64,000 nt of DNA from Faucicola osloensis_C. GTDB taxonomy: Bacteria; Pseudomonadota; Gammaproteobacteria; Pseudomonadales; Moraxellaceae. The DNA lies in contig JABAHL010000008.1 in NCBI GenBank assembly GCA_019353055.1, positions 1 through 64,000 on the forward strand. The letters are read 5' to 3'. The notes below the pieces were generated by a model. It was not told where the DNA came from. It made no database searches and saw only the letters and a program-made list of their open reading frames with translations. The position numbers and the translations under genes are program-made. Shown piece after piece: positions 8,470 through 17,578 of the stretch; positions within the stretch are counted from its first letter, which is position 1, and the number at the start of each line of letters is the position of its first letter.

Positions 8470-8704
8470 TTTTACTTCATTGTTAATTCATGGTTACTAT
8501 AGAGTTAACAGTTCCTATATAATTGATATGACTTTATAAGCTAACCGATTGTGATGGACATTGACAAAATCTAAACTGACTAGACCAAAAAGCCGCGTAG
8601 CCCGTATTTGCGTTATCAACATAAAGCCGTCAGTTATAGATAATCTAAATAATTTGAAAACCCTAGCATCGCATGGTTAGCATCAGTAGACAGTATCAAC
8701 CTTA

Positions 8705-8742
8705 ATTTATCATGTTAGAAAAATGATAAATAGCATTCTAAC
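8705..8742. repeat. Interlocked inverted repeats (possible pseudoknot)
   Basis: ATTTATCAT (8705-8713) is a perfect complement of ATGATAAAT (8723-8731). The 9-nt loop between them contains GTTAGAA (8714-8720), which pairs perfectly with TTCTAAC (8736-8742). The geometry is that of an H-type pseudoknot, or of two mutually exclusive hairpins. A+T richness makes chance formation possible. Confidence 0.45.
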
Positions 8743-8954
8743 TCATTGATAGTAATTAGGTTTATAATTTGGTTGATAGGAAGCTTTGCCCTATAAAGAT
8801 ATTAACAATACCCACTCAACACTTCTATACCGTGCTACAAACCACTAACAAGAGAGCCGATATTTTGGATAAATTCTAGCCAGATGTTACAATTTAAAGA
8901 CAATTAGGCAGCAAGTCTTTGTGTGTTTAGCTAAGCCCGCCTGCCGTAAATACG

Positions 8955-8973
8955 AAAAATAACCCACGTTATT
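8955..8973 (-). terminator. Weak terminator after the DUF2339 gene
   Basis: On the minus strand AATAAC-GTGG-GTTATT is followed by TTT. The stem is only six AT-rich pairs, so termination is likely partial. Confidence 0.35.
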
Positions 8974-8996
8974 CACGACGTTTAGCAGGGGTTTAC

Positions 8997-11900
8997 CTAG
9001 CTTTTTTTAGCTGCATTGGGTTTGCCTGAATTGAGTTTTCCTAACCTCGGTTTACCTGCTTTGGGTTTACCTACTTTGGGGGGTAAGGGTGCAAGATAAC
9101 CAATCACGAGCATCAACAAGCCTGCCCCAATAAAAGACACCACACGCAGTACCGCACTGGTATTCGACATATCAATCAATAGCAACTTGGCAACCACCAT
9201 GGTTAATAATGCGATACCGGCAAACCATACCAAGCGAATGGCTTTTTTGTTTGCCAAGAACATCAATACCATCGCAATGACAGTCCATAAGATAGTCAGC
9301 CCCGTCTGTACCATACTGACTGACCAAGCACCATGTTCCCAAGTCGGTGTGCCCCAAACGCTGGCAAACCCACGCACCAACATACTACTGAGCGTCACAA
9401 ATGCCCCTAGACCGCAAATCACCAAAACGATAGTACGATAGTTGCTATCAACTTTGAGTGCCACATAAGATTGGTACAGTAAAATGCTGATTAAGGTCAA
9501 ATCCAGCGGATTGAGCAGCGGCAGATAAACGCCCACTAGCTGACCGTCTAACGAGAAATTGGCAGATAAACTCCAAATAAAGGTTATAGGTACCAAAATA
9601 TAAGCGCTGTGTTTAAGTAGCCTATCCACCGCTAACCAACCAAGTAAACGAGCCCTCAGCGCCTGAAGTTTTGGCAGCAAAAACAAACTCATCAGCCCGA
9701 GCACAGCCAGCACGGTCGGTAATATAGTCACAATGGCTCGAAGCTCTTGGGCATGCTGCCAATAATTAAATGGCACTTGTTGCAGCATCCAAGTTAGCAT
9801 GGCAATCAGTGTCAAAAACCAAACGAGCGCGTCAACGCTTGTATCGAGTCGGTCGCGGTGCCAGCGACTAAGCAGCCACGCGCCTAGCAATTTTGCGATG
9901 GCAAAACAGCCGAGCATGGCAAGCAAATAACGCCCCAACCCGCTAAATGCTTTGATGTGATAATCGTTTAAGTCTACAACCGTCTCGACCTTAACATGGG
10001 TGAGACAGACTAGCACCCAGCTCATCATCGCAAACGGTAAAACCAAGCGACTCACCTTACGCATACTGCGCCAAACAAAACGCTGATGTATCAGTTGCCC
10101 CACCATTAAAAATACCGCCATAGCCACAGCAAGTTTGATAGTGGTGGTTTTGCCACCGTTGTTCCAAAAGGGGTCAGCGGATAAAATCGCCGACAGATAC
10201 AGCACAAACCCGACAACCACAAGCGCGGTCGCAACAAAGCTGGGACTGGCATTATCAGCAATTTGTTGAGCCCGTTTATGCGTCGTTTTGACTGCCGCAG
10301 GTTGAGGTTGAGGTTGAGGTTGACGCTGGGCTTTAGCTTGGGGTGTGGCTGCCGTTTGGGGTTTGGCTGCCGCGATATTGACCCTACCGTGGCGCAAAAT
10401 AAAAGCAGACAGCAGCACACACGCAGCCAATACGGTCAGTGGCAAGGTGGATGAAGCCGCCACTATAGACGTTTGGTGCGGAATAGATAATTGATCCAGT
10501 AGCCCATACCAATGCCGCATTAGGGTATCAAAGCCTGCCAATAAAACAATACTAAAGCCTTGCAATGCCAACCCAAAATATACCGTCCAGCGTCTTTGGG
10601 TACGCGCACCGAGCCACACCAATGCAGCACCCTGCACTGCCCAACCGATACTAATCCATTTGGCTGATAGCGCCAGTGGTATCACCAAAGCCAAAAACCC
10701 ACAGCCGAGCGCAAGGCTGGCTTCAATGAGCAGCTCAAAGCTGTTATCAAATTGGTTGTTGGCTTGTGGGTCGCCTGCGATACTACGGCGATGATGTTTG
10801 AGCAGCCACAGCCCTAGACTCAAATAAATAGCCGATAACGCACTGCTCGCAAAGGCCAGATGATAAGGCAAATCATTGAGCAAGCTTGCTATCAGCCCAA
10901 ACCCCAGTAACGCGGTGCCAAACAACAATCCTGAATCTATCGATATAATCGGGCGTTTGGCTACCCCTGTGTTCATTTGTAGCAGCGTTTGATTATAACT
11001 TACGACCTGCTGAGAGTATCTAACCGCAATAAACAGATACAGCGCCATGTGCCCAACCAATAACCCGAGCAGTTGCCAGCGTAATGACAGCCAGCCTGCA
11101 CCTGCACTATTACCACTAAATGCGCGAAATCCCCACACATACGCAAGCCCAAAAGTCACCGCTAGGCTTAGCGCATTGAGCAGTTTCCAAGTGCGATAAT
11201 GGGCAATCACCGCAACCGCTATGTTGAGTAATAAATAATAACTAAATAGCATCACCACACTACCGTCAGGTCGGCTGACCAGTATCGGCGCAAAAAACGC
11301 CCCACCAAACGCCAAGACCGCAAGCGGCAGCGCATTTTGCCACACCGAAAACATCACTGTTAACCCTGCCAGTAACGCAAGCACGCCGAAGGTTAAGGAG
11401 GATGGCAATAGTCCATACAATTTAAAACTCGCAAACACCGTCAAATAAATCACCGCAAAGCCGACACCTTGCAAAGTCAACCCATAACTGCGTTTTTTGG
11501 CAGTGGTGCGATAGCCGACTGCCGTTATCACCAAGCCACCCAACGCTACCAGCGCCATGCGCACGGGCATCGATACCTCAATATATTGGCTGGCAAGTTT
11601 GAGTAATAGCACCACGCCCACTAGCAACACCAGTGCACCGACACGCACCACCAAGTTTTCTCCAAAGAACCATTGGGTGGCACTTGCCCAAATTGATGTC
11701 ACAATATTGGTAGCACTTTCATCCTCTTTTAAAGCAGGAGATGATGGCTGTGATACGCTAGGTTGATGCGGTGGGGCTGCGTCATTCACGGACGGCTGTG
11801 TTGCCGTTGGCGCAGTTGAACCAACCGAAGCGTCAAGCGTGTTCGCCATTGGCAAAGAGGCAACTATTGGGAGGGGCGCTGGAAGGGGCACTGGAAGGGG

Positions 11901-12173
11901 CGCTGAGACAGGGTTTTGACCTATGGGCTGCGTGATAGGGTCAGTAATAGGTTCAGTGACAGGCTGATTTTGGCGAATATCGCTTGCCGATTGTTGGGTA
12001 GATGATAGCCTTGCCTCGCTGCTTAGGATATACACGGTTGCCATGACATCAGCGAGTTGTTTTTGCAGGTTGTCGAGCTTGGATTCAAGCCTGGTGATTG
12101 CTTTTTGTTGGGCAAAAATTTTATAAAGCGCCCCCACCACTGCCAGTATCAACGCCGCTATAATCGTATCCAT
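8997..12173 (-). CDS. DUF2339 family multi-spanning membrane protein
   Basis: A 1058-aa inner-membrane protein. It starts with one membrane helix and a short coiled coil (IFAQQKAITRLESKLDNLQKQL cut at about residue 40), then a Pro/Ala/Thr-rich linker to about residue 150. Some two dozen hydrophobic segments follow. The segment WFFGENLVVRVGALVLLVGVVLLLK and the motif AVGYRTTAKKRSYGLTLQGVG identify DUF2339. The C-terminus is a lysine-rich tail with GKP repeats. The family is predicted to be a large membrane scaffold or transporter; its role is unknown. Its usual partner, DUF3999, lies downstream. Confidence 0.88.
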   Translation of the reverse strand: MDTIIAALILAVVGALYKIFAQQKAITRLESKLDNLQKQLADVMATVYILSSEARLSSTQQSASDIRQNQPVTEPITDPITQPIGQNPVSAPLPVPLPAPLPIVASLPMANTLDASVGSTAPTATQPSVNDAAPPHQPSVSQPSSPALKEDESATNIVTSIWASATQWFFGENLVVRVGALVLLVGVVLLLKLASQYIEVSMPVRMALVALGGLVITAVGYRTTAKKRSYGLTLQGVGFAVIYLTVFASFKLYGLLPSSLTFGVLALLAGLTVMFSVWQNALPLAVLAFGGAFFAPILVSRPDGSVVMLFSYYLLLNIAVAVIAHYRTWKLLNALSLAVTFGLAYVWGFRAFSGNSAGAGWLSLRWQLLGLLVGHMALYLFIAVRYSQQVVSYNQTLLQMNTGVAKRPIISIDSGLLFGTALLGFGLIASLLNDLPYHLAFASSALSAIYLSLGLWLLKHHRRSIAGDPQANNQFDNSFELLIEASLALGCGFLALVIPLALSAKWISIGWAVQGAALVWLGARTQRRWTVYFGLALQGFSIVLLAGFDTLMRHWYGLLDQLSIPHQTSIVAASSTLPLTVLAACVLLSAFILRHGRVNIAAAKPQTAATPQAKAQRQPQPQPQPAAVKTTHKRAQQIADNASPSFVATALVVVGFVLYLSAILSADPFWNNGGKTTTIKLAVAMAVFLMVGQLIHQRFVWRSMRKVSRLVLPFAMMSWVLVCLTHVKVETVVDLNDYHIKAFSGLGRYLLAMLGCFAIAKLLGAWLLSRWHRDRLDTSVDALVWFLTLIAMLTWMLQQVPFNYWQHAQELRAIVTILPTVLAVLGLMSLFLLPKLQALRARLLGWLAVDRLLKHSAYILVPITFIWSLSANFSLDGQLVGVYLPLLNPLDLTLISILLYQSYVALKVDSNYRTIVLVICGLGAFVTLSSMLVRGFASVWGTPTWEHGAWSVSMVQTGLTILWTVIAMVLMFLANKKAIRLVWFAGIALLTMVVAKLLLIDMSNTSAVLRVVSFIGAGLLMLVIGYLAPLPPKVGKPKAGKPRLGKLNSGKPNAAKKS

Positions 12174-12359
12174 CAGATGCTCTACCCTTGTTATCAGCTT
12201 AGCGATAGCATACCATTTTTTTGCAAAATTGCTTTTTTTTAACTGTGTCTTTCGGTTAAGGTGATGATAAGCCCATTTTATGCTAAATTAGCCACAGCAT
12301 TGAGTCGCGTTTTACCAACTATTTGAAACACCATTTTGATGATTGGGCGGGGTATAGTT

Positions 12360-12932
12360 ATGTCGGGATTTAGCATTGAGCAGGGTTTGTTAAGCCCATG
12401 CGAGTTTGTGGCGTCACCCAATTTTGGTGAGCGCCCCGACCCTAATGATATTCATCTCATTGTGATTCATAACATCAGCTTGCCGCCCAGTGAATTTGGT
12501 ATAAAAGATGACCAAGGCGAGCATTTTGTTCGTGCATTTTTTCAAAATCAGTTAGACCCCAAAGCCCATCCGTATTTTGCAACCATTTATCAGCAGCAGG
12601 TCTCCGCGCATTTGTTTATTGAGCGCGATGGCAGCATCACGCAGTTTGTAAGCTTTGATGAGCGTGCTTGGCATGCTGGCAAATCTAGTTATTTGGGCGT
12701 ACCAAACTGCAATGACTATTCGATTGGGATTGAGCTGGAAGGCGATGATTATAGCGAGTTTGATGACAGGCAATACCAAGCGTTAAGTGGCGTGATTGCC
12801 GCGATTTATCAAGCTTATCCCAAAACCGTCAATCATCTAGCCGGTCACAGTGATATCGCACGCGGCCGCAAATCCGACCCTGGTCTGTATTTTGATTGGG
12901 TGAGACTAAGAAGCATGATTAATAAATTTTAA
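12360..12932 (+). CDS. ampD: 1,6-anhydro-N-acetylmuramyl-L-alanine amidase
   Basis: A 190-aa zinc amidase that removes the peptide from 1,6-anhydro-muropeptides during cytoplasmic cell-wall recycling. Zinc ligands are visible in VIHNISLPP (His), in NHLAGHSDIARGRKSDPG (His and Asp), and GIELEGDDY holds the conserved Glu region. I prefer the ATG at 12360 (MSGFSIEQ), which has GGGG about 9 nt upstream. TTG and ATG starts at 12336 and 12339 add only a few atypical residues. murJ follows after 10 bp, so the two form a cell-wall operon. Confidence 0.94.
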   Translation: MSGFSIEQGLLSPCEFVASPNFGERPDPNDIHLIVIHNISLPPSEFGIKDDQGEHFVRAFFQNQLDPKAHPYFATIYQQQVSAHLFIERDGSITQFVSFDERAWHAGKSSYLGVPNCNDYSIGIELEGDDYSEFDDRQYQALSGVIAAIYQAYPKTVNHLAGHSDIARGRKSDPGLYFDWVRLRSMINKF

Positions 12933-12942
12933 GAATTGTTTA

Positions 12943-14532
12943 ATGTCTCACAAACTTGTCAAATCCACCGCGATTGTTAGCTTTTTTACCATGTTGTCAC
13001 GCATCTTGGGAATGATACGCGACATGGTATTGATGAGCGTGTTTGGCACGGGTGGCATGATGGATGCGTTTTTGGTGGCATTCAAATTGCCCAATTTTTT
13101 GCGGCGGCTGTTCGCTGAAGGCGCCTTTGCCCAAGCTTTTGTCCCTGTACTATCCGATTATCAACACCAAGCCCAAAATAACGATACGACCGATAGCAAA
13201 AAAGCCTTGCTCGGCATTCAAATTCTTATCAGTCGGGTGGCAGGTACGTTATTGTTGATTTTATCAGGCTTAACCGCCGTGATAGTCATCTTCGCGCCTG
13301 CCGTGATTGCTGTGTTTGCGGTCGGTTATCTGCATGAGCCTAGCAAATTTGTAACGGCCGTTGAGCTACTTCGTATCACTTTTCCTTATTTGTTATTTAT
13401 CGCGATGACCGCGTTTGCTAGTAGTATTTTGCAAAGCGTAGGGCGGTTTGCCTTGCCTGCCTTTGCACCGGTGATTTTAAATGTGTGTATGATTGTGGGC
13501 GCGATTTGGGTAGCGCCGCTGCTTGACAAGCCAATTTTGGCGGTCGGTTATGCCGTTGCGGTGGCAGGTTTGCTGCAGCTATTGATTCAATTACCGCAAT
13601 TGCACAGCCATCAGCTGCTGGTGATGCCCAAGGTTAGCTTTCGTCATCCTGGCGTGCGACGGATTTTAAAACTCATGCTCCCTGCGCTGTTTGGGGTATC
13701 GGTCACTCAAATCAATATGCTGGTCAACACGGTACTGGCTTCAACCATGGTCGATGGTTCGGTCTCTTGGCTGTATACCGCGGAGCGGATGAGTGAGCTG
13801 CCGCTAGGGCTGATTGGAGTGGCAATTGGCACGGTAATTTTGCCCAGTCTATCCAAAAGTATCGCAAGCGATGATCATCAACAATTTGGACATACGCTTG
13901 ATTGGGCGACGCGGCTGACGGTGTTGGTCGGTGTACCGGCATCCATCGCGCTTGGCATGATTAGTAATGTGCTCATGATATCCCTGTTTGAACATGGAGA
14001 ATTTGTGCGGCAAGATGCCATGATGAGTGGTCTTGCGCTACAGTGCTTATCGGGTGGGATTTTGGCATTTATGCTGATTAAAATATTTGCCCCGGCTTTT
14101 TTTGCCCGTCATGACAGTCGCACCCCTGTCAAAGTCGGTGTGATTAGCGTGATTGCCAATGTTGTGCTAAGCCTCGTCCTGGCTGGGTTATTTAAAAAGT
14201 GGCAAATCGCACCCCACGCCGGGCTAGGACTTGCCAATACACTGGCGTCTTTTATCAATGCGGCGCTGTTATATTTTTATTTACATACCCAAGGTATTTA
14301 TCGCTTTGGTGCGGCTTGGCGACGATTAGCGGTTATCTTTGCCATCGCAAATGGGGCAATGGGGTTGGCACTTACCGCTGGTATTCATTTTTTCCCAGTT
14401 ACTGCGCATCAAGGTGTGCGTATTGTTGCGCTATTGGCGCTGTGCGTGGTGGGCGCCGTGGTGTATGGCGCAGCGCTATTAATCGCTGGCTTTAAGTTAT
14501 CAGAACTAAAACCGCATCATAGCGTTCAATAA
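12943..14532 (+). CDS. murJ: Lipid II flippase MurJ
   Basis: A 529-aa polytopic protein of the MOP superfamily that flips lipid II across the inner membrane. The N-terminus KSTAIVSFFTMLSRILGMIRDM and the segments FGTGGMMDAFLVAFKLPNFLRRLFAEGAF (interrupted here only for length) and FFARHDSRTPVKVG are MviN/MurJ signatures. About 14 membrane helices can be counted. The gene starts 10 bp after ampD. Full length, with a terminator directly after. Confidence 0.96.
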   Translation: MSHKLVKSTAIVSFFTMLSRILGMIRDMVLMSVFGTGGMMDAFLVAFKLPNFLRRLFAEGAFAQAFVPVLSDYQHQAQNNDTTDSKKALLGIQILISRVAGTLLLILSGLTAVIVIFAPAVIAVFAVGYLHEPSKFVTAVELLRITFPYLLFIAMTAFASSILQSVGRFALPAFAPVILNVCMIVGAIWVAPLLDKPILAVGYAVAVAGLLQLLIQLPQLHSHQLLVMPKVSFRHPGVRRILKLMLPALFGVSVTQINMLVNTVLASTMVDGSVSWLYTAERMSELPLGLIGVAIGTVILPSLSKSIASDDHQQFGHTLDWATRLTVLVGVPASIALGMISNVLMISLFEHGEFVRQDAMMSGLALQCLSGGILAFMLIKIFAPAFFARHDSRTPVKVGVISVIANVVLSLVLAGLFKKWQIAPHAGLGLANTLASFINAALLYFYLHTQGIYRFGAAWRRLAVIFAIANGAMGLALTAGIHFFPVTAHQGVRIVALLALCVVGAVVYGAALLIAGFKLSELKPHHSVQ

Positions 14533-14550
14533 ACAACGGACAACAAATAA

Positions 14551-14586
14551 AAAAACGGCTAAATAAAATTTATCTAGCCGCTTTTT
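14551..14586. terminator. Bidirectional terminator between murJ and fur
   Basis: CGGCTAAATAAA (14556-14567) and TTTATCTAGCCG (14569-14580) pair with one mismatch, flanked by A and T runs. It serves murJ on the plus strand and the convergent fur on the minus strand. Confidence 0.85.
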
Positions 14587-14670
14587 CTAACTGAAGTTTG
14601 TAATTGAGTTTTGTGACTGATCTGTGGACTTTAGTTTTTTAACCCATTCACCCATTAAAGCGCCAAGGCA

Positions 14671-15108
14671 TTAGCGTTTTACTGAATTTTGGCAATCTTT
14701 GTTGTCACAAATTCCATACAGTACCAGCGAGTGTCCTGCTAGGGTAAAGCCAAATTCTTTGGCGACTTTTTCTTGTAGCGCTTCGATTTCTTCATTGTGA
14801 AATTCAATGATTTTGCCGCATTGGTCACATACCAAGTGGTCATGGTGCTCGTCTTTGGCGATTTCAAACACTGACAAGTTGTTTTCAAAATTGTGACGCT
14901 CGACAATCCCCGCTTGTTCAAACTGGGTTAACACGCGGTAAACAGTCGCAAGCCCCACGTCTTCACCGTGCTCCATCAAGGCTTTATATACATCTTCCGC
15001 GCTCATGTGATGGGATTCGGCTTTTTCTAATAATTCTAAAATTTTCAAACGCGGTAACGTGACTTTCAAACCGGCACGACGCAAATCTTGGTTGGTAAAA
15101 GACGACAT
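14671..15108 (-). CDS. fur: Ferric uptake regulator Fur
   Basis: A 145-aa iron-responsive repressor. The winged helix covers residues 1 to about 85, with LKVTLPRLKILELLE and the recognition region GLATVYRVLTQFEQAGIVERHNF. The dimerisation and metal domain has HHDHLVCDQCGKIIEF with the usual His and Cys ligands, and a second Cys pair, CDNKDCQ, near the end. It is divergent from bamE, an order common in gamma-proteobacteria. I see no clear 19-bp Fur box in the 322-bp spacer, so autoregulation is not shown. Confidence 0.97.
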   Translation of the reverse strand: MSSFTNQDLRRAGLKVTLPRLKILELLEKAESHHMSAEDVYKALMEHGEDVGLATVYRVLTQFEQAGIVERHNFENNLSVFEIAKDEHHDHLVCDQCGKIIEFHNEEIEALQEKVAKEFGFTLAGHSLVLYGICDNKDCQNSVKR

Positions 15109-15430
15109 ACAAATCCTCGCACCCTATTAGGTGTCGCTTATAAACTGAAAATTATAACTATAATAACAAATTCGATAAAATCCCACAGTAAAAAAACGTG
15201 ACATCACTGGCAAAAGCGCGCGTTGACAGATAATGGGCGAATGCAGGCTGGAGACAAAGTAGGCTAACCACCAAAACGCCAAATACCAAACCACCGCGGC
15301 GTTTTACACCCAAACATTAACTGTATGTAAAATAATTTAAATTTTGGGGTCAATAGGTAGGCAAAAAAACCCAAATCACGTATGATAAGTCGTAAATTTT
15401 ATCGTTCACCATCTCAAAGCGGTTTGACAA
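15109..15430. other. Divergent fur/bamE intergenic region
   Basis: This 322-bp region must hold both promoters. It contains one clear inverted repeat: AAAACGCC (15273-15280) and GGCGTTTT (15298-15305). It is not followed by a T run in a useful place, so it is unlikely to be an ordinary terminator. No gene was found. No palindromic Fur box is obvious. Confidence 0.4.
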
Positions 15431-15814
15431 ATGACATTTATCACAACAGTATCAAAAAAACTGGCAGTCCTGCCTTTGGTTGCCGTAATTAGCAGCGTCA
15501 GCGTATTACCAGGTTGCTCATGGTTTAGCGTGTACAAAATCGATATCCCACAAGGCAAGCCGATTCATGAAGACAAACTAAGCCAAGTGCAAGTGGGTAT
15601 AAATGCCAATCAAGTGCTGTATATACTAGGTAGCCCAACCTTTAGAGACACCCTAAATCCGGTACGTTGGGATTACCTGTACGATTTTACCCCAGGTACT
15701 AACGCCAAACGCGCCAACAAGCCAGCGATTCACAACGCCCAACAATACGCCAAAATTTATTTTGACCAAAATGGCATTGTCACTAGCATTGAACGCCCAG
15801 CGGTGACTCAGTAA
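15431..15814 (+). CDS. bamE: Outer-membrane assembly factor BamE
   Basis: A 127-aa lipoprotein subunit of the BAM complex, which inserts beta-barrel proteins into the outer membrane. A signal segment ends in the lipobox LPGC near residue 29. The SmpA/OmlA domain follows, with IPQGKPI, QVQVGINANQVLYILGSPTF and DYLYDFTPG. Its position divergent from fur is a conserved arrangement. Full length, followed by its own terminator. Confidence 0.94.
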   Translation: MTFITTVSKKLAVLPLVAVISSVSVLPGCSWFSVYKIDIPQGKPIHEDKLSQVQVGINANQVLYILGSPTFRDTLNPVRWDYLYDFTPGTNAKRANKPAIHNAQQYAKIYFDQNGIVTSIERPAVTQ

Positions 15815-15826
15815 GTTTTTTTGATT

Positions 15827-15869
15827 AAAAAAGCCGATCATGGCCGTGATGCTGTGATTGGCTTTTTTT
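15827..15869. terminator. Bidirectional terminator after bamE
   Basis: AAAAAAGCCGATCA (15827-15840) pairs with TGATTGGCTTTTTT (15855-15868), with one G-T pair. It serves bamE and, on the minus strand, rnfH. Confidence 0.85.
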
Positions 15870-15903
15870 GTGAGATACACAATAATACTGGGTCACAACA
15901 CCC

Positions 15904-16179
15904 TTATCGGTTGGATTTTTTAGACAGTAATTTGCGTTTGTTTTGCGGGTCGATGGTCAAAGGGCGATAGATTTCGATTCTATCGCCTGTGTTGATAGCA
16001 CTTTGCCAGTCTAGTTTATGGGAAAACACACCGACACTATAGCTAAAAATCTGCGGATACTGCTGTTGCCAGCCTGTGGCATTGACTGCATCAATCACCC
16101 GGCTATCATCAGCAAGTTGCAGGGTTAACCGCAACTGTGTTTGGCTATCGGGCGCAAAGGCTATATCTACGGTAATCAT
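15904..16179 (-). CDS. rnfH: RnfH family protein
   Basis: A 91-aa ubiquitin-fold protein of the RnfH/RatB family (UPF0125). MITVDIAFAPDSQ, the beta-grasp core VGVFSHKL and the C-terminal GDRIEIYRPLTIDPQNKRK are typical. The ATG at 16179 forms an exact ATGA overlap with the stop of the upstream transporter gene; the longer open frame to 16257 lies inside that gene. RnfH is usually next to ratA, which is absent here. Its biochemical role is not settled. Confidence 0.88.
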   Translation of the reverse strand: MITVDIAFAPDSQTQLRLTLQLADDSRVIDAVNATGWQQQYPQIFSYSVGVFSHKLDWQSAINTGDRIEIYRPLTIDPQNKRKLLSKKSNR

Positions 16180-17270
16180 TTTGCCAATCCTAGCACCCAC
16201 CCCACCATCGCCAAAACCACTGCCAATGGCACAATAATACGCACCGCAATGCGCCAAAGGTTATATAAGCCTTCCGAGCTAAAATTCAATGATTTGCGCA
16301 AATGGCTGATTTTCATTTGCCACCCTGCAAATACGGCTAGCCATACCGCCGTGACTAAACTAATCACAATAATCAGCTGATTGAGCCAAGCGGTTGGTAC
16401 CATGGCTAGCGCAAGACTAAGCACTGCCAATACCACCAATACCAAAAAGTTAAATTGCTGTTGTTGCCAGCGTAGTGACACTTGATGGGTCAAGATATGC
16501 AGCAAATACGCTGCCCCTGCCAGCATCGCTAATGCATTCAGCACTGCCGCCATCGCGCTGTTTGGTGATAAAGTTATGGCAATCAGCGCACCCGCTAGTA
16601 ACTGAAAACTCCACACCGGTAACACATAGCGACTCGCGGATTCGCGGGCGTCATCGGCAGCGGCAGTACTATTGGTAGTCAGCATTTGGTGGGTGCGCGC
16701 ATGCCAGTATAATCCTGTACCTGCGCCAACACAGACCAGCGCCAACACTACCGCCCCTGCCCACTCCGTCAAGGACGTGGCTGTCATCTGCCACGCCACA
16801 AGCCCACCCTGCATGACATTGACCACCAAAGCGGCAACGGCAAAGCCGACCGCCAACCAACCTGCCAAATGCTTAATAAAACTCAGACCAATCACTATCA
16901 GCACCATGATGGCTAACAAGGCAGGCAGAGCAATATTGCTTACCAGCGGATGGATAATCTCGCCACTACTTGCCAGTAAATGCCCCACAACCGCCAGCAG
17001 CAGCATAATAGTCAGCCAACCAAACCCGCGCCAAACCGTTGATACGTCAGCTTCACGGGTCAGCATGGGCAGACCGACCAGCGGCGACGTACCACTACGA
17101 TGCGCCAAACCAATCTCTGTAAACACCAACGGCAACCCGACCAAGGTCATCGCCACCAGCCACAACAACCAAAAATCAATCTGCCCAATGTAGTCACGGC
17201 TAAACCAAGTAAAAACCAGCAGCGGCAGCAAACTTGCTATCAACATCGGCTGTAAACGATTAAATGGCAT
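16176..17270 (-). CDS. NSS-like (sodium:neurotransmitter symporter type) membrane protein, short form
   Basis: A 364-aa hydrophobic protein with about ten membrane helices. The early GLPLVFTEIGLAHRSGTSPLVGL resembles the unwound-helix region of bacterial NSS transporters. The C-terminal WQMKISHLRKSLNFSS with LYNLWRIAVRIIVPLAVV resembles their last helices. It is shorter than typical members (~440-500 aa), and the canonical first-helix sodium-site pattern is not obvious, so transport ability is uncertain. It overlaps rnfH by 4 bp (ATGA), which suggests coupled translation. Confidence 0.6.
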   Translation of the reverse strand: MPFNRLQPMLIASLLPLLVFTWFSRDYIGQIDFWLLWLVAMTLVGLPLVFTEIGLAHRSGTSPLVGLPMLTREADVSTVWRGFGWLTIMLLLAVVGHLLASSGEIIHPLVSNIALPALLAIMVLIVIGLSFIKHLAGWLAVGFAVAALVVNVMQGGLVAWQMTATSLTEWAGAVVLALVCVGAGTGLYWHARTHQMLTTNSTAAADDARESASRYVLPVWSFQLLAGALIAITLSPNSAMAAVLNALAMLAGAAYLLHILTHQVSLRWQQQQFNFLVLVVLAVLSLALAMVPTAWLNQLIIVISLVTAVWLAVFAGWQMKISHLRKSLNFSSEGLYNLWRIAVRIIVPLAVVLAMVGWVLGLAK

Positions 17271-17578
17271 GGTGTTGGATTCCTTTGTAGCGGTGGGTGG
17301 TTGTCATAAAATTATTTGATTTGAGTCGCTAAAATGGTATTAAAAAAGTGCCTTTTAAAAAAATGACTTAAAAAAAGCGACTTTGAAAAACTGATTGTAA
17401 AAAAAGTGATTTAAAATTAAACGCTGTAAAAACTAAATCGCCGCTATTTTAGCAAACCCGCACCGTATGCAAAACCCACCAACGCAAAATCCACACAAAC
17501 TTGTCAAAAATAGCTGTCAAAATAAAAAACCCTGCGTGTCACAGGGCTTTCTTTATTGCTTCACATTAAAAAGCGCGG
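17271..17578. other. A-rich spacer with degenerate repeats upstream of the NSS-like gene
   Basis: The 308 bp carry the terminator of the terD-like gene at their right end. At roughly 17340-17420 there is a series of degenerate ~15-bp units of the form AAAAAAAGTGACTTT (about five or six copies, poorly conserved). No open frame of interest was seen. Confidence 0.45.
17525..17550 (-). terminator. Terminator of the terD-like gene
   Basis: On the minus strand CCCTG-TGACACG-CAGGG is followed by TTTTTTATTTT, 28 bp after the stop. Confidence 0.75.

Larger units (their letters stand above)
8470..8996. other. Long spacer between the DUF2339 and DUF3999 genes
   Basis: There are 527 bp without a convincing gene on either strand. 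The spacer contains a small AT-rich terminator-like hairpin near its right end, directly after the DUF2339 stop (minus sense), and a pair of interlocked inverted repeats at 8705-8742. DUF2339 and DUF3999 genes are often closely spaced, so this gap is longer than expected and probably holds a separate promoter for the DUF3999 gene. Confidence 0.5.

Noticed and set aside
10263..10454. Arg/Leu-rich open frame opposite the DUF2339 gene
   Set aside because: It is an antisense shadow of a Gln/Pro/Lys-rich linker in the DUF2339 protein.
15109..15430. Fur box in the fur promoter
   Set aside because: AT-rich stretches near 15145-15175 superficially resemble GATAAT repeats, but no symmetric 19-bp site could be aligned.
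17340..17420. CRISPR-like array in the A-rich repeated spacer
   Set aside because: Units are about 15 bp, degenerate and directly adjacent, with no unique spacers and no cas genes in the window.
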